This document shows positions 18,502 to 25,976 of a DNA stretch of 47,929 bases, in pieces. The DNA comes from Acidithiobacillus ferruginosus (lineage in GTDB: Bacteria; Pseudomonadota; Gammaproteobacteria; Acidithiobacillales; Acidithiobacillaceae). How positions within the stretch are numbered: the first letter of the stretch is position 1; every line of letters starts with the position of its first letter. The position numbers and the translations under genes are program-made. Under the pieces are notes generated by a model. It saw only the letters and a program-made list of their open reading frames with translations. It ran no database searches and had not been told where the DNA came from. The stretch lies in the NCBI RefSeq assembly GCF_018854495.1, contig NZ_JABBDR010000096.1, positions 1-47,929 of the forward strand. The letters are read 5' to 3'.

Positions 18502-18825
18502 TCAGGCCTGAATATTCATGATGTCCTGGTACGCAGATACCAGTTTATTGCGCACCTGAAGCATCGTCTGGAAAGAAAGACCTGCCTTTTGCGATGCCAC
18601 CATCACCTGGCTGAGGCTCACCGACTGATCCCCGCTGGAAAATTGCGATTGCAACGCGCTGGATTTGGCCTGCAGGTCATTCACAGAGTTCACCACCCCT
18701 TTCAGGGTATTGGCAAAATCACCTTCACTGCCGGTGGACGGAGCTGGTGCCTTCATCCCCTGCGCCTGATCGGCAAGGGCTCGCAATTGCGTTAAAAGGG
18801 AATCCAGAGAATCTACACTGCTCAT
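18502..18825 (-). CDS. fliE: MS ring-rod junction protein FliE
   Basis: FliE is the first exported axial protein and connects the MS ring to the rod. The 107-residue protein ends with the strongly conserved FliE C-terminus: VSLSQVMVASQKAGLSFQTM and then LQVRNKLVSAYQDIMNIQ. It is the first gene of the long fliE-to-motA unit and has a near-consensus sigma-54 promoter 36 bases upstream. Confidence 0.95.
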   Translation of the reverse strand: MSSVDSLDSLLTQLRALADQAQGMKAPAPSTGSEGDFANTLKGVVNSVNDLQAKSSALQSQFSSGDQSVSLSQVMVASQKAGLSFQTMLQVRNKLVSAYQDIMNIQA

Positions 18826-18860
18826 GGCTGCACCTGCTCTATCCGTTGTTGCGTTTTAAA

Positions 18861-18877
18861 AAGCAAAATCCGCGCCA
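18861..18877 (-). promoter_or_regulatory. Sigma-54 (-24/-12) promoter of fliE
   Basis: On the minus strand the sequence is TGGCGCGGATTTTGCTT, one mismatch from TGGCACG-N4-TTGCTT, with GG-N10-GC spacing. It lies four bases past the flrC stop codon, so the fliE operon is directly downstream of the gene for a likely sigma-54 activator. The start site is predicted near 18851, giving a leader of about 26 bases. Confidence 0.85.
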
Positions 18878-18880
18878 CCC

Positions 18881-20263
18881 CTAACCCAACGCATACCCAG
18901 CCTCACGAAAGCGCTGCAACTTGTGTCGCAGAGTACGCGGGCTGATCCCCAGGAACTGGGCCGCCAGCGTCCGCGAACCCTGACTTTGGGCAAGTGCCAG
19001 GACGATGGCCTCCCGTTCGTGGTGGGCGCGCAGATCGTCCAGTGGTAAACATGCATCCATTACGGCCCCCGGCGCTTTTTCGCAGGATAGTCCTTCCAGG
19101 TCGGGAAGGGGGCGATCCGCAACGCCTTCCGCGACGGCGATTCCCAGGTCTGGCGCCTGGATTTCTTCTGTCATGGCCAGTATGGCCGCGCGTTGCAACG
19201 CATTCTCCAGCTCACGGACATTGCCCGGCCAAGGATAGGCCCAGAGCGTACGGCTGGCGGCAGCGTCCAGTCTTTTCGGCGGCAAACCCATCTGCTGGCA
19301 GTGTTGTGCCAAAAGATGCTCTGCCAAGGGCAGGATATCTGCCTGCCGCTCCCGTAAGGGAGGAATCCGTATGGGAAACACCTGTAGCCGGTAGTACAGA
19401 TCCGCACGAAATTGCCCGGCGGCCACGGCCGCCTGGAGATCGCGATTACTGGTCGCGATCACCCGGATATCCAGCGCAATGGTCTGCTTGCCGCCCACCC
19501 GTTCCATCTCCCGCTCTTGCAGCGCCCGAAGCAGCTTGGCCTGCAGCGCCAGAGGCATTTCCGTGACCTCATCCAGGAGCAGCGTACCCCCTTGGGCCTG
19601 TTCAAACTTCCCGGCACTGGCCTGGCTGGCGCCGGTAAACGCCCCTTTTTCATGACCGAACAGCGTCGCCTCCAGCAGGGTATCGGGTATCGCCGCGCAA
19701 TTCACCGCAATAAAAGGCCCCCCTTGACGCTTGCTCTGCCGGTGCAGATAGCGGGCAAGCACTTCCTTGCCGACCCCGCTCTCGCCCGTCAGTAGGACCG
19801 TCGCATCGGTTACCGCCACCCGCCGCGCCATCTCCAGAGTGGTCTGCATCGCGGCGGATTCCGCAATGGGACCGCTCTCCGCCCGGCGCGCCCGGCGGGC
19901 ATGGCGGCGGATTTTTTCCAACAGCACGTCCATGGTAAAAGGTTTGACTAGATAATCCACGGCTCCGTTCTGTAACGCCCGTACCGCCTCGTTGATGGTG
20001 CCCCAAGCGGTCATCATCAGTACCGGCGGGCTTTCGAGACGGCCCTCCAGGGATTTGAGCAGGACATAACCATCCATGGGGCGCATCTGGACGTCACTCA
20101 GAACCAGATCAAAGGACGTCGCTGCCAGGGCCGCCAGGGCTGCCGTGCCATCCCCTGCGCGCTGCACCCGATAATCATGATCCTCCAGACCCTCCTGGAG
20201 GGCTTCGGCAAGGTGATCATCGTCTTCTACCAGTAATATCTGAGGTCGGTAACGGCCCATCAT
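18881..20263 (-). CDS. flrC: Sigma-54-dependent response regulator FlrC/FleR
   Basis: This NtrC-type activator should be phosphorylated by FlrB and switch on mid-stage (hook/basal-body) flagellar genes. Domains: an N-terminal receiver with the acidic pocket VEDDD and phospho-acceptor Asp in LVLSDVQM; a central AAA+ domain with Walker A GESGVGKEV, the sigma-54 contact loop GAFTGA and Walker B GTLLLDEVTEM; and a C-terminal Fis-type helix-turn-helix (SRTLAAQFLGISPRTLRHKL). I start at 20263, where AGGAGA lies six bases upstream and ATG overlaps the flrB stop, giving 460 residues. The 17 residues encoded further upstream are unlikely to be translated. Confidence 0.93.
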   Translation of the reverse strand: MMGRYRPQILLVEDDDHLAEALQEGLEDHDYRVQRAGDGTAALAALAATSFDLVLSDVQMRPMDGYVLLKSLEGRLESPPVLMMTAWGTINEAVRALQNGAVDYLVKPFTMDVLLEKIRRHARRARRAESGPIAESAAMQTTLEMARRVAVTDATVLLTGESGVGKEVLARYLHRQSKRQGGPFIAVNCAAIPDTLLEATLFGHEKGAFTGASQASAGKFEQAQGGTLLLDEVTEMPLALQAKLLRALQEREMERVGGKQTIALDIRVIATSNRDLQAAVAAGQFRADLYYRLQVFPIRIPPLRERQADILPLAEHLLAQHCQQMGLPPKRLDAAASRTLWAYPWPGNVRELENALQRAAILAMTEEIQAPDLGIAVAEGVADRPLPDLEGLSCEKAPGAVMDACLPLDDLRAHHEREAIVLALAQSQGSRTLAAQFLGISPRTLRHKLQRFREAGYALG

Positions 20264-21465
20264 GTTTTCTCCTGCATCATCGCCCCACTGGGCAACGGTT
20301 GCGGCGACTGCCAAAGCGGCAGACGCAACACAAAACGTGCCCCCCCGCTCGCGGCAGCCTCAATCCCCACCGCCCCTCCCATGGCCACCACAAAATTGCG
20401 GGTGATGGCCAGACCAAGGCCGGTACCATCGCTGCGGCTGGTATAAAAAGGTGTAAACACTTTCTCCCGGTCGGCCTCTGCAATACCTGGACCCGCATCG
20501 GCAATAGCCAGGACCAGATCACCCTCCCCGGCCAACTGCAAGCTAAGCAGCACGGTGCTTGCCGGGGGGCTGTAGAACAACGCGTTATGCAGCAGATTGG
20601 CCAACACGCTTACCCAGGCGGCCCGGCTTCCCGTCAAAAACCAGTCAGGTGACACTTGCGGCATTTGCAAAATGACATTTTTTTGACGGAAGAGCAGATC
20701 GAATTCCTGCCGTAACCCCCCCAGAATCTCCACCACCGCCACAACGCCCTCTTCCTGTTCGGTGCCGCGCAAAAAACGCAGCATGGCATCAATAGTGGCC
20801 TCCAGGTGCTGCAGACGCTCCAGGGCACGCTGCTGCTGCTTGTGAAAACGCGCTTCGCCACGGTCACAGGATAATTGCGACACCGACAGGAGCGTGGTGG
20901 CCAGCGGAGTACGCAGTTGATGCGCCAGACCAGCCATGGTTTCCCCCATCGCCGCGAGGCGTTCGCGGCGTTGCGCCGCCTCCTCCCGTGCCCGTGCCAC
21001 CGTCACATCCTGAAGCAGGATAATCTGTCCGCCATCCCCTGGTAACGCATTGACGGCCACCGTCACGCGCAAACCCGTCTCCCCAGCCCCCTGCAGTATC
21101 CACTCATTGGGGCCCGATTGCCGGTGCAGCGTTTGTACCTCACGCCAATCGGCGCCACGCAGATCCGCTCCGAGAATCCGTCGCGCCTCGGGATTCATTT
21201 CCATAATGACGGACGCATGGTCCACCACCAACACCGCACCCGGCAGCAACTCCAGAAGCATGGCCAGACGTTCGCGCATGCGCTCTTTCGCCTCAAGTTC
21301 CTGACGCAGGCGGGTATTCACCTCGGCCAGTTCCGCACTGAGGCGCTGCACTTCCATCTGGAGGGTGCCATAAGCTTCCGTTAAATCCCTGGACGCCTGA
21401 TTAAAGAGCGAGAAGGCTTCCATAAGGCTGGCGGCATCCGGGACCTGCTTATCGCCCGACGCCAT
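20260..21465 (-). CDS. flrB: Sensor histidine kinase FlrB/FleS
   Basis: This soluble 401-residue histidine kinase is the partner of FlrC. Residues about 25-70 form a coiled coil, followed by a PAS domain (LLPGAVLVVDHASVIMEMNP). The DHp domain has the phospho-accepting His in LAHQLRTPLATTL. The ATPase domain shows N box NLLHNALFYS, G1 DAGPGI and G2 GTGLGL. No membrane segment is visible, so it senses a cytoplasmic cue, presumably assembly status as in Vibrio/Pseudomonas relatives. It shares one base with the end of the flrA-like gene (TGATG) and is coupled to flrC. Confidence 0.92.
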   Translation of the reverse strand: MASGDKQVPDAASLMEAFSLFNQASRDLTEAYGTLQMEVQRLSAELAEVNTRLRQELEAKERMRERLAMLLELLPGAVLVVDHASVIMEMNPEARRILGADLRGADWREVQTLHRQSGPNEWILQGAGETGLRVTVAVNALPGDGGQIILLQDVTVARAREEAAQRRERLAAMGETMAGLAHQLRTPLATTLLSVSQLSCDRGEARFHKQQQRALERLQHLEATIDAMLRFLRGTEQEEGVVAVVEILGGLRQEFDLLFRQKNVILQMPQVSPDWFLTGSRAAWVSVLANLLHNALFYSPPASTVLLSLQLAGEGDLVLAIADAGPGIAEADREKVFTPFYTSRSDGTGLGLAITRNFVVAMGGAVGIEAAASGGARFVLRLPLWQSPQPLPSGAMMQEKT

Positions 21466-22550
21466 CAGCTACTATACTCCCGCGGACTGGCCAAGGCGTA
21501 TTTCTTGAGTTTCTCCACCAGCGTCGTGCGGCGCAGCCCGAGACGCTGGGCAGCATGCGCCACCACCTGATCGCAGGCAGCCATGGCCTTGAGCAGCAGG
21601 TCTTTTTCGATACCCTCCAGATGCTGTTTAAGGTCAAAGGGTCCCTCAGGCAAAAAGGTCACGGGCTCGGACCAGATGGCGGCAAGGCTTTGCCGCTCTT
21701 CCTCCGCACTTTCTGCCACCGAAGCACGAAAGCGCGCAGGCAGATCAGCAACATCTAGCTGTTCTCCGCCATGAAGAATCGTCAGCCGCTCCGCGAGATT
21801 CTGCAATTCGCGGACATTACCCGGCCAGGGATAGGCATCGAGCGCAGCCATGCTGCGCTCTGACAGCATTACGGGACTATAGCCGCGTTCTTCCAGACGC
21901 TGCAAAAAATGATGAAACAACAGACGAACATCACCGCCGCGATCGCGCAACGGTGGTATTTCAACCGGGAATACATTGAGCCGATAGTAGAGATCTTCCC
22001 GAAAGGAACCATCGCGAATCCGCTCTTCCAGATTACGGTGGGTCGCTGCCAGCACCCGTACGTTGGCCGGAAAGCTCTGCGTACCACCCACCCGCTCAAA
22101 CCGCCGTTCTTGCAGGACCCGCAGCAACTTCACCTGCATCTGCGGACTCATCTCGCCGATCTCATCCAAAAAAATGGTGCCACCTTGGGCCAATTCAAAG
22201 CGTCCCTTACGGGTCGCCAACGCCCCCGTAAAAGCGCCCTTCTCATGGCCGAAGAGCTCACTTTCCATCAACTCCTTAGGGATGGCACCGCAGTTAATAG
22301 CCACAAAAGGCCCATCGTGCCGCGCAGAGTGCCGATGTAGACACTGAGCGATGACCTCTTTACCCGTCCCTGATTCGCCGAGGATCAGGACCGTACAGTC
22401 GGTGTGCGCCACCTTTCCCAGCATGGCGGTGATACGCCGCAAGGCCGGGCTTTTGCCAATCAATCCGCAACTCTGCCGGGACAGACTGCGTCTGTCTGTT
22501 TCGGGCATGACATTTTCTATTTTTTCACTGCACATGAAGTGGCCTGTCAT
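21465..22550 (-). CDS. flrA: FlrA/FleQ-like sigma-54 activator lacking the receiver-like domain
   Basis: This is the probable master activator of the flagellar cascade. Only 361 residues are present, against about 490 in FleQ. After a 30-residue leader comes the AAA+ domain: Walker A GESGTGKE (about 58-65), GAFTGA (105-110), Walker [13 protein letters not shown]. The C-terminal Fis-type helix-turn-helix reads [20 protein letters not shown] and then KKYAL, very close to FleQ. The N-terminal FleQ domain is missing. FleQ's LFRS motif before the AAA+ domain, linked to c-di-GMP binding, is also not seen; the aligned stretch reads [10 protein letters not shown]. The start overlaps the PilZ gene stop by four bases, so it is not simply a mis-called start. 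It could have a different upstream control. Confidence 0.88.
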   Translation of the reverse strand: MTGHFMCSEKIENVMPETDRRSLSRQSCGLIGKSPALRRITAMLGKVAHTDCTVLILGESGTGKEVIAQCLHRHSARHDGPFVAINCGAIPKELMESELFGHEKGAFTGALATRKGRFELAQGGTIFLDEIGEMSPQMQVKLLRVLQERRFERVGGTQSFPANVRVLAATHRNLEERIRDGSFREDLYYRLNVFPVEIPPLRDRGGDVRLLFHHFLQRLEERGYSPVMLSERSMAALDAYPWPGNVRELQNLAERLTILHGGEQLDVADLPARFRASVAESAEEERQSLAAIWSEPVTFLPEGPFDLKQHLEGIEKDLLLKAMAACDQVVAHAAQRLGLRRTTLVEKLKKYALASPREYSS

Positions 22551-23110
22551 TCATCTGGTGGATGGTGCTGATCCTTACTGCGCGCTACCGCACGCCGATG
22601 ATGACGGAATATTAGCCGATCCAGTGATTCTTGCACACGGCTATCCAGATGAAAGTGCAGATGACAGCGAGTGCCCCCACCTGAAGCGCCGCCGGAAGGA
22701 CCGGACAGGGGTTGCATAGAACCGGGAAGCAGCAGGGGCATGGCGATGCGCGGGCGCAAAAAAAGCGCTATGCAGGTTTCATTATCTGGACCCGCAAATA
22801 GGGCAGGATCGGAACAATCCCAGTAGAGGTCCTCGGAGCCCAGGATGCAAGGGTAACTCGGCGGCGTCGGCCCCAGCCCCTTGACGCCCGCGCTGACCAG
22901 CAACAACAAGAGGTCGACCTTCGTCTCCAGATTGCTGAGCCCTTCATGGCCCTCCTCATCATTGGTAACGATGTGCTCATCCATGACCAGCAACGCGCGC
23001 AACAAGGCGAGATTGTCTGCCATCAGGGTATTACGGGTGCCCGCATCGCTGGGCCATTCGACCAAGGCCAGGGGCAAATGGCCCTGCAGCACTACAGCAT
23101 GTTCGGTCAT
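22547..23110 (-). CDS. Atypical (tetrameric-type) PilZ domain protein
   Basis: A 187-residue cytoplasmic protein. The N-terminal strand region ([11 protein letters not shown]), the central hydrophobic helix [14 protein letters not shown] and the C-terminal helix [18 protein letters not shown] resemble the atypical PilZ family (PF16823-type) often encoded beside fliS and fleQ. Canonical RxxxR and D/NxSxxG c-di-GMP motifs are not evident, so ligand binding cannot be assumed. I use the ATG at 23110, which has GGGAGG just upstream. It overlaps the flrA-like gene by four bases, suggesting tightly matched production. Family membership is from pattern memory and should be treated as likely. Confidence 0.65.
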   Translation of the reverse strand: MTEHAVVLQGHLPLALVEWPSDAGTRNTLMADNLALLRALLVMDEHIVTNDEEGHEGLSNLETKVDLLLLLVSAGVKGLGPTPPSYPCILGSEDLYWDCSDPALFAGPDNETCIALFLRPRIAMPLLLPGSMQPLSGPSGGASGGGTRCHLHFHLDSRVQESLDRLIFRHHRRAVARSKDQHHPPDE

Positions 23111-23140
23111 TATCCCTCCCGAGGCGGGAAGGATCATGCG

Positions 23141-23518
23141 TCAGGCGCGCTCCAGCAATCCTCGCCAGGCGTCACGCAAATCCTCCACCACCGGACGGCA
23201 GGCATCCAGCGCCTGCAGATCATCAAAAATATTGGCTTGTGCCAACTGATTTAACAGGAAACGGTAAAGACTGTCGAGGTTTTGCGCAATTTCGCCGCCG
23301 TTCTCGAAATCGATGCTGGCCAGCAGGTGGGCGGTGAGCTGATAGGCCTTGTCCATGGATTGCGCTTTGGTCGCCAAGTCACCCTGCTCAATAGCCAGCC
23401 GCGCCCGCCGGAGGTATTCGAGAATACCGTCCAGGCCGAGCAAGACCAGCCGGTCGCTGGACAAGCCCTGATTTCCCACCTGCCGATAGGCCTGCATAGC
23501 CGCTGTCGCTACATGCAT
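23141..23518 (-). CDS. fliS: Flagellin export chaperone FliS
   Basis: FliS binds the flagellin C-terminus and prevents premature polymerisation. The 125-residue helical protein shows the family pattern AMQAYRQVGNQG near the start, MLYDG-like LLGLDGILEYLRRARLAIEQ, and ASIDFENGGEIAQNLDSLYR with its continuation FLLNQLAQAN. It lies 18 bases after fliD. No fliT follows; the PilZ gene takes that place. In organisms with FliW, FliS and FliW bind flagellin at related sites. Confidence 0.95.
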   Translation of the reverse strand: MHVATAAMQAYRQVGNQGLSSDRLVLLGLDGILEYLRRARLAIEQGDLATKAQSMDKAYQLTAHLLASIDFENGGEIAQNLDSLYRFLLNQLAQANIFDDLQALDACRPVVEDLRDAWRGLLERA

Positions 23519-23536
23519 GATGTGATTCTCCTCGAA

Positions 23537-25468
23537 TTAACCACTGGTAGGGCTGGAGCTCGAACCAGTGGAGTAAAAGGCATTGAGATACTGGCCAATG
23601 GACTGCAACTGCGAGAGCTGCGACTGCATCGCGGCAAACTGCTGGGTCAGCAGGGAGGTCTGGTTCGATGCCGATTGTTGCAGCGTCGTGATTTGTGCGC
23701 TGAGACCATTGATGGAGGAGGCAATGCCATTCTGCGCCGCCGCCACAAAACCGTTTTGGCTGTTGAGCGCTTGGGTCAGCAGGCTGTTCATCTGCTGATA
23801 GAGGCCCTGGCTCACGGTCACCGTGCCCAGGTTGCCGGTCGTCGATCCTGTCACCTGCAACTGCAGCCCCAAGGCGTTTCCGGGGCCAGTCACCGTCAGA
23901 TTCTGACCGACGCCACTGGTGGTCTCGGCATTGACCGTACCGGCCACATCCGTCCCGGATGCCGCCAGACTGCTGGTACCGATACCCGTCCCGCTGGCCC
24001 CCGCCGCCACGTTGGAGACCACGCTGAAATTCTGCGCGCTGCCGTAGGCATTGGACTGAATCTCCAGATAGCCATTCTGGTTACTGGCGGTGAGTCCGGT
24101 GACCCCGGATTGCTGCAACGTGTCATTGATGGTGTTGACGATAGTGGCGAGACTGCTTCCGGAAGCCAGCGACACCACCACCGAACTGGACCCGGAGCTG
24201 ATGGTCAGGCTCTCACTCTGGGCGATACCGCTCGTTGGTACCGCAGCGCTACCCGACACCGTGGCTTGGGTCGCCGCCTGACTGACGTTGAGGGCGTAGG
24301 TGCCCGCCTGCGTACTGCTACCGGCGCTGACATACTGCACGTTGGCATTGCTGGTGCTGCCCACCTGCCCGAATAGCCCGGCGACACTGTTGAAAGCGCT
24401 GTTCAGCGCGGTGCTGAGGGTACTGGTGTTGAGACTGATGGTACCGCTGCTGGTCAGGCCAAGCCCGACGCTCCCCAGGGAGTTATAAGCGCTGCCGGAG
24501 GCCACCCCGACCCCCTGCCCCGAGATCAGGTTCAGTAGCTGGGTGCGCAAGCCCTGCACCGAGGCATCGCCGAGCAGCGGCCCGCCGGAACCGGCCTGCG
24601 CGTTGTAAGCCGTAAGCTGATTGATGGTGCCCATGGTCTTGTTGAAGGCGGTGGTGAAACTTTGTACCGCGCCGACGAAAGCGGAATTGCTGGCGCTGAC
24701 CTGCAGCGTGGTTGAACCGCTGGCCTGCAACAGGTTCAGGGAAACCCCCGGAATGGCGCCAGAGATGGTATTGCTGGCGCTGGTCACCGCCAGCCCGTTG
24801 ATGCTCACCCCGGCATTCTGCGCCGCCTGACTGAGGGTCATACCCGAACTGCCCGAACTATAACTGAGATTCGCCAGGCTGCCCGTCGCCCCGCTGGTGG
24901 TGACACTGAAGGCGCTGCTGGCCCCGGTGCCGGTCCCGGTAAGAGTCAGTCGATAGCCGGTGCCATCATAGACCACCGCCGCGTTGACACCGGCATTGGC
25001 CGTGTTGATAGCGCTCGCGATGCCATCTAGCGTGTTATTGCTGGAGCCGATGGCCACATTCGTTACCGCCCCACTGCCCACCTGTATCTGCAGGGTCCCG
25101 GTACCCACAGCAGCGCTGCTGGCACTACTGAAATCCTGGGAATAGATGCTCTGTGACTGCGCCAGCACTATATTGCTGAGGCTATAACTGCCCGTGGCGG
25201 CATTGGCGCTCACCGTGGCCGTTGCGGCATTATTATTGGAAAGGCTGACACTACGGTTATTGAGGCTACTGAGGTTTTGCAAACTGCTCATGGAAGACTG
25301 CAGACTGGACAAACTGCTCTGCAACGTGCCCCAGGCGCTCAGCGTCGTCTGATAGGATTGCTGCTGGCTCTCCAGCACCTTAATCGGTTGCTGATAAGCC
25401 GCGCTGAGGTTGCTGATAAGCTGCTGGACGTTAATCCCACTGACCAGACCTGACAATGACACTGACAT
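23537..25468 (-). CDS. fliD: Filament cap protein FliD
   Basis: FliD forms the cap at the filament tip under which flagellin folds. The 643-residue protein begins GLVSGINVQQLISNLSAAYQ, followed by the N-terminal coiled-coil region (SAWGTLQSSLSSLQSSMSSL). A flagellin_IN-like motif lies near LDGIASAINTANAGVNAAVV. The C-terminal helix is rich in Gln (QITTLQQSASNQTSLLTQQF). Ser/Gly/Thr/Ala content is very high, and it is longer than the approximately 470 residues of enteric FliD. It is preceded by an AGGAG ribosome binding site. Confidence 0.94.
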   Translation of the reverse strand: MSVSLSGLVSGINVQQLISNLSAAYQQPIKVLESQQQSYQTTLSAWGTLQSSLSSLQSSMSSLQNLSSLNNRSVSLSNNNAATATVSANAATGSYSLSNIVLAQSQSIYSQDFSSASSAAVGTGTLQIQVGSGAVTNVAIGSSNNTLDGIASAINTANAGVNAAVVYDGTGYRLTLTGTGTGASSAFSVTTSGATGSLANLSYSSGSSGMTLSQAAQNAGVSINGLAVTSASNTISGAIPGVSLNLLQASGSTTLQVSASNSAFVGAVQSFTTAFNKTMGTINQLTAYNAQAGSGGPLLGDASVQGLRTQLLNLISGQGVGVASGSAYNSLGSVGLGLTSSGTISLNTSTLSTALNSAFNSVAGLFGQVGSTSNANVQYVSAGSSTQAGTYALNVSQAATQATVSGSAAVPTSGIAQSESLTISSGSSSVVVSLASGSSLATIVNTINDTLQQSGVTGLTASNQNGYLEIQSNAYGSAQNFSVVSNVAAGASGTGIGTSSLAASGTDVAGTVNAETTSGVGQNLTVTGPGNALGLQLQVTGSTTGNLGTVTVSQGLYQQMNSLLTQALNSQNGFVAAAQNGIASSINGLSAQITTLQQSASNQTSLLTQQFAAMQSQLSQLQSIGQYLNAFYSTGSSSSPTSG

Positions 25469-25498
25469 GATCGTTGCTCCTCGCCTGCTCTCATGCGC

Positions 25499-25906
25499 TC
25501 AGGCCTTTTCACTCATCAAACTACCCGGTGGTATGGTACCCCCCGTTGCTGCGCTCTTTAATATTTGCTGCACGGGCACGTAGTATTTAAAAAATATTTG
25601 CTTGGTCGCTTTATCACTGAGCATGATCAACACCTGACCGGGGTGATTACCATTCGGATCAAGACCCGCTTCCAAGGTTATTGAAGAATTTTCCGGTATG
25701 TTTTGTTGCAACTTTTTAACCGCGACATTCAATTGTTCTGATGTGATTTTCAGGATCGATGTTGTGGGTGCCTGACCTTTTGGTGGCCTAGCCGCTGTGG
25801 TCAAACTCGCGTTTTCTTGCGATCCTCCCGCAGCAATCGCGACGCCGATTCCAGACCCCGTCTGCAGATTAGGTGCATTACCATTACGGATAAGCGTTGC
25901 ATCCAT
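25499..25906 (-). CDS. flaG: FlaG-family flagellar protein (divergent)
   Basis: A 135-residue protein between fliC and fliD, where FlaG is normally found. The C-terminal half has the FlaG layout: VAVKKLQQNIPENSSITLEA, followed by a strand QVLIMLSDKATKQIFFKYYV and VQQILKS. The usual D-x-x-TGEVIRQIP signature is replaced by DKATKQIFFKYYVP, so it is a divergent member. FlaG affects filament length in other bacteria. GGAGGTG lies five bases before the ATG. A strong hairpin separates it from fliC. Confidence 0.75.
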   Translation of the reverse strand: MDATLIRNGNAPNLQTGSGIGVAIAAGGSQENASLTTAARPPKGQAPTTSILKITSEQLNVAVKKLQQNIPENSSITLEAGLDPNGNHPGQVLIMLSDKATKQIFFKYYVPVQQILKSAATGGTIPPGSLMSEKA

Positions 25907-25931
25907 GAGACACCTCCGCCGAGCGAAACCC

Positions 25932-25953
25932 CCTCCCGGCGCTTGCCGGGAGG
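25932..25953 (-). terminator. Hairpin between fliC and flaG
   Basis: CCTCCCGGC (25932-25940) pairs perfectly with GCCGGGAGG (25945-25953) around a four-base loop, a very stable stem just downstream of the fliC stop. On the minus strand it is followed by GGGTTTCGC, only three T residues. It may be a partial terminator or a 3' stabiliser that makes fliC mRNA far more abundant than the flaG-fliD-fliS genes behind it. Confidence 0.6.
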
Positions 25954-25976
25954 AAAATCACCAAGCCCTTTAACTT

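Noticed and set aside
23282..24376. A 364-codon plus-strand frame opposite fliS/fliD
   Set aside because: It mirrors fliD in a GC-rich region, lacks a ribosome binding site and any recognisable domain.
25923..25940. A GG-N10-GC match on the minus strand before flaG
   Set aside because: It lies inside the fliC-flaG hairpin and lacks the rest of the sigma-54 consensus.
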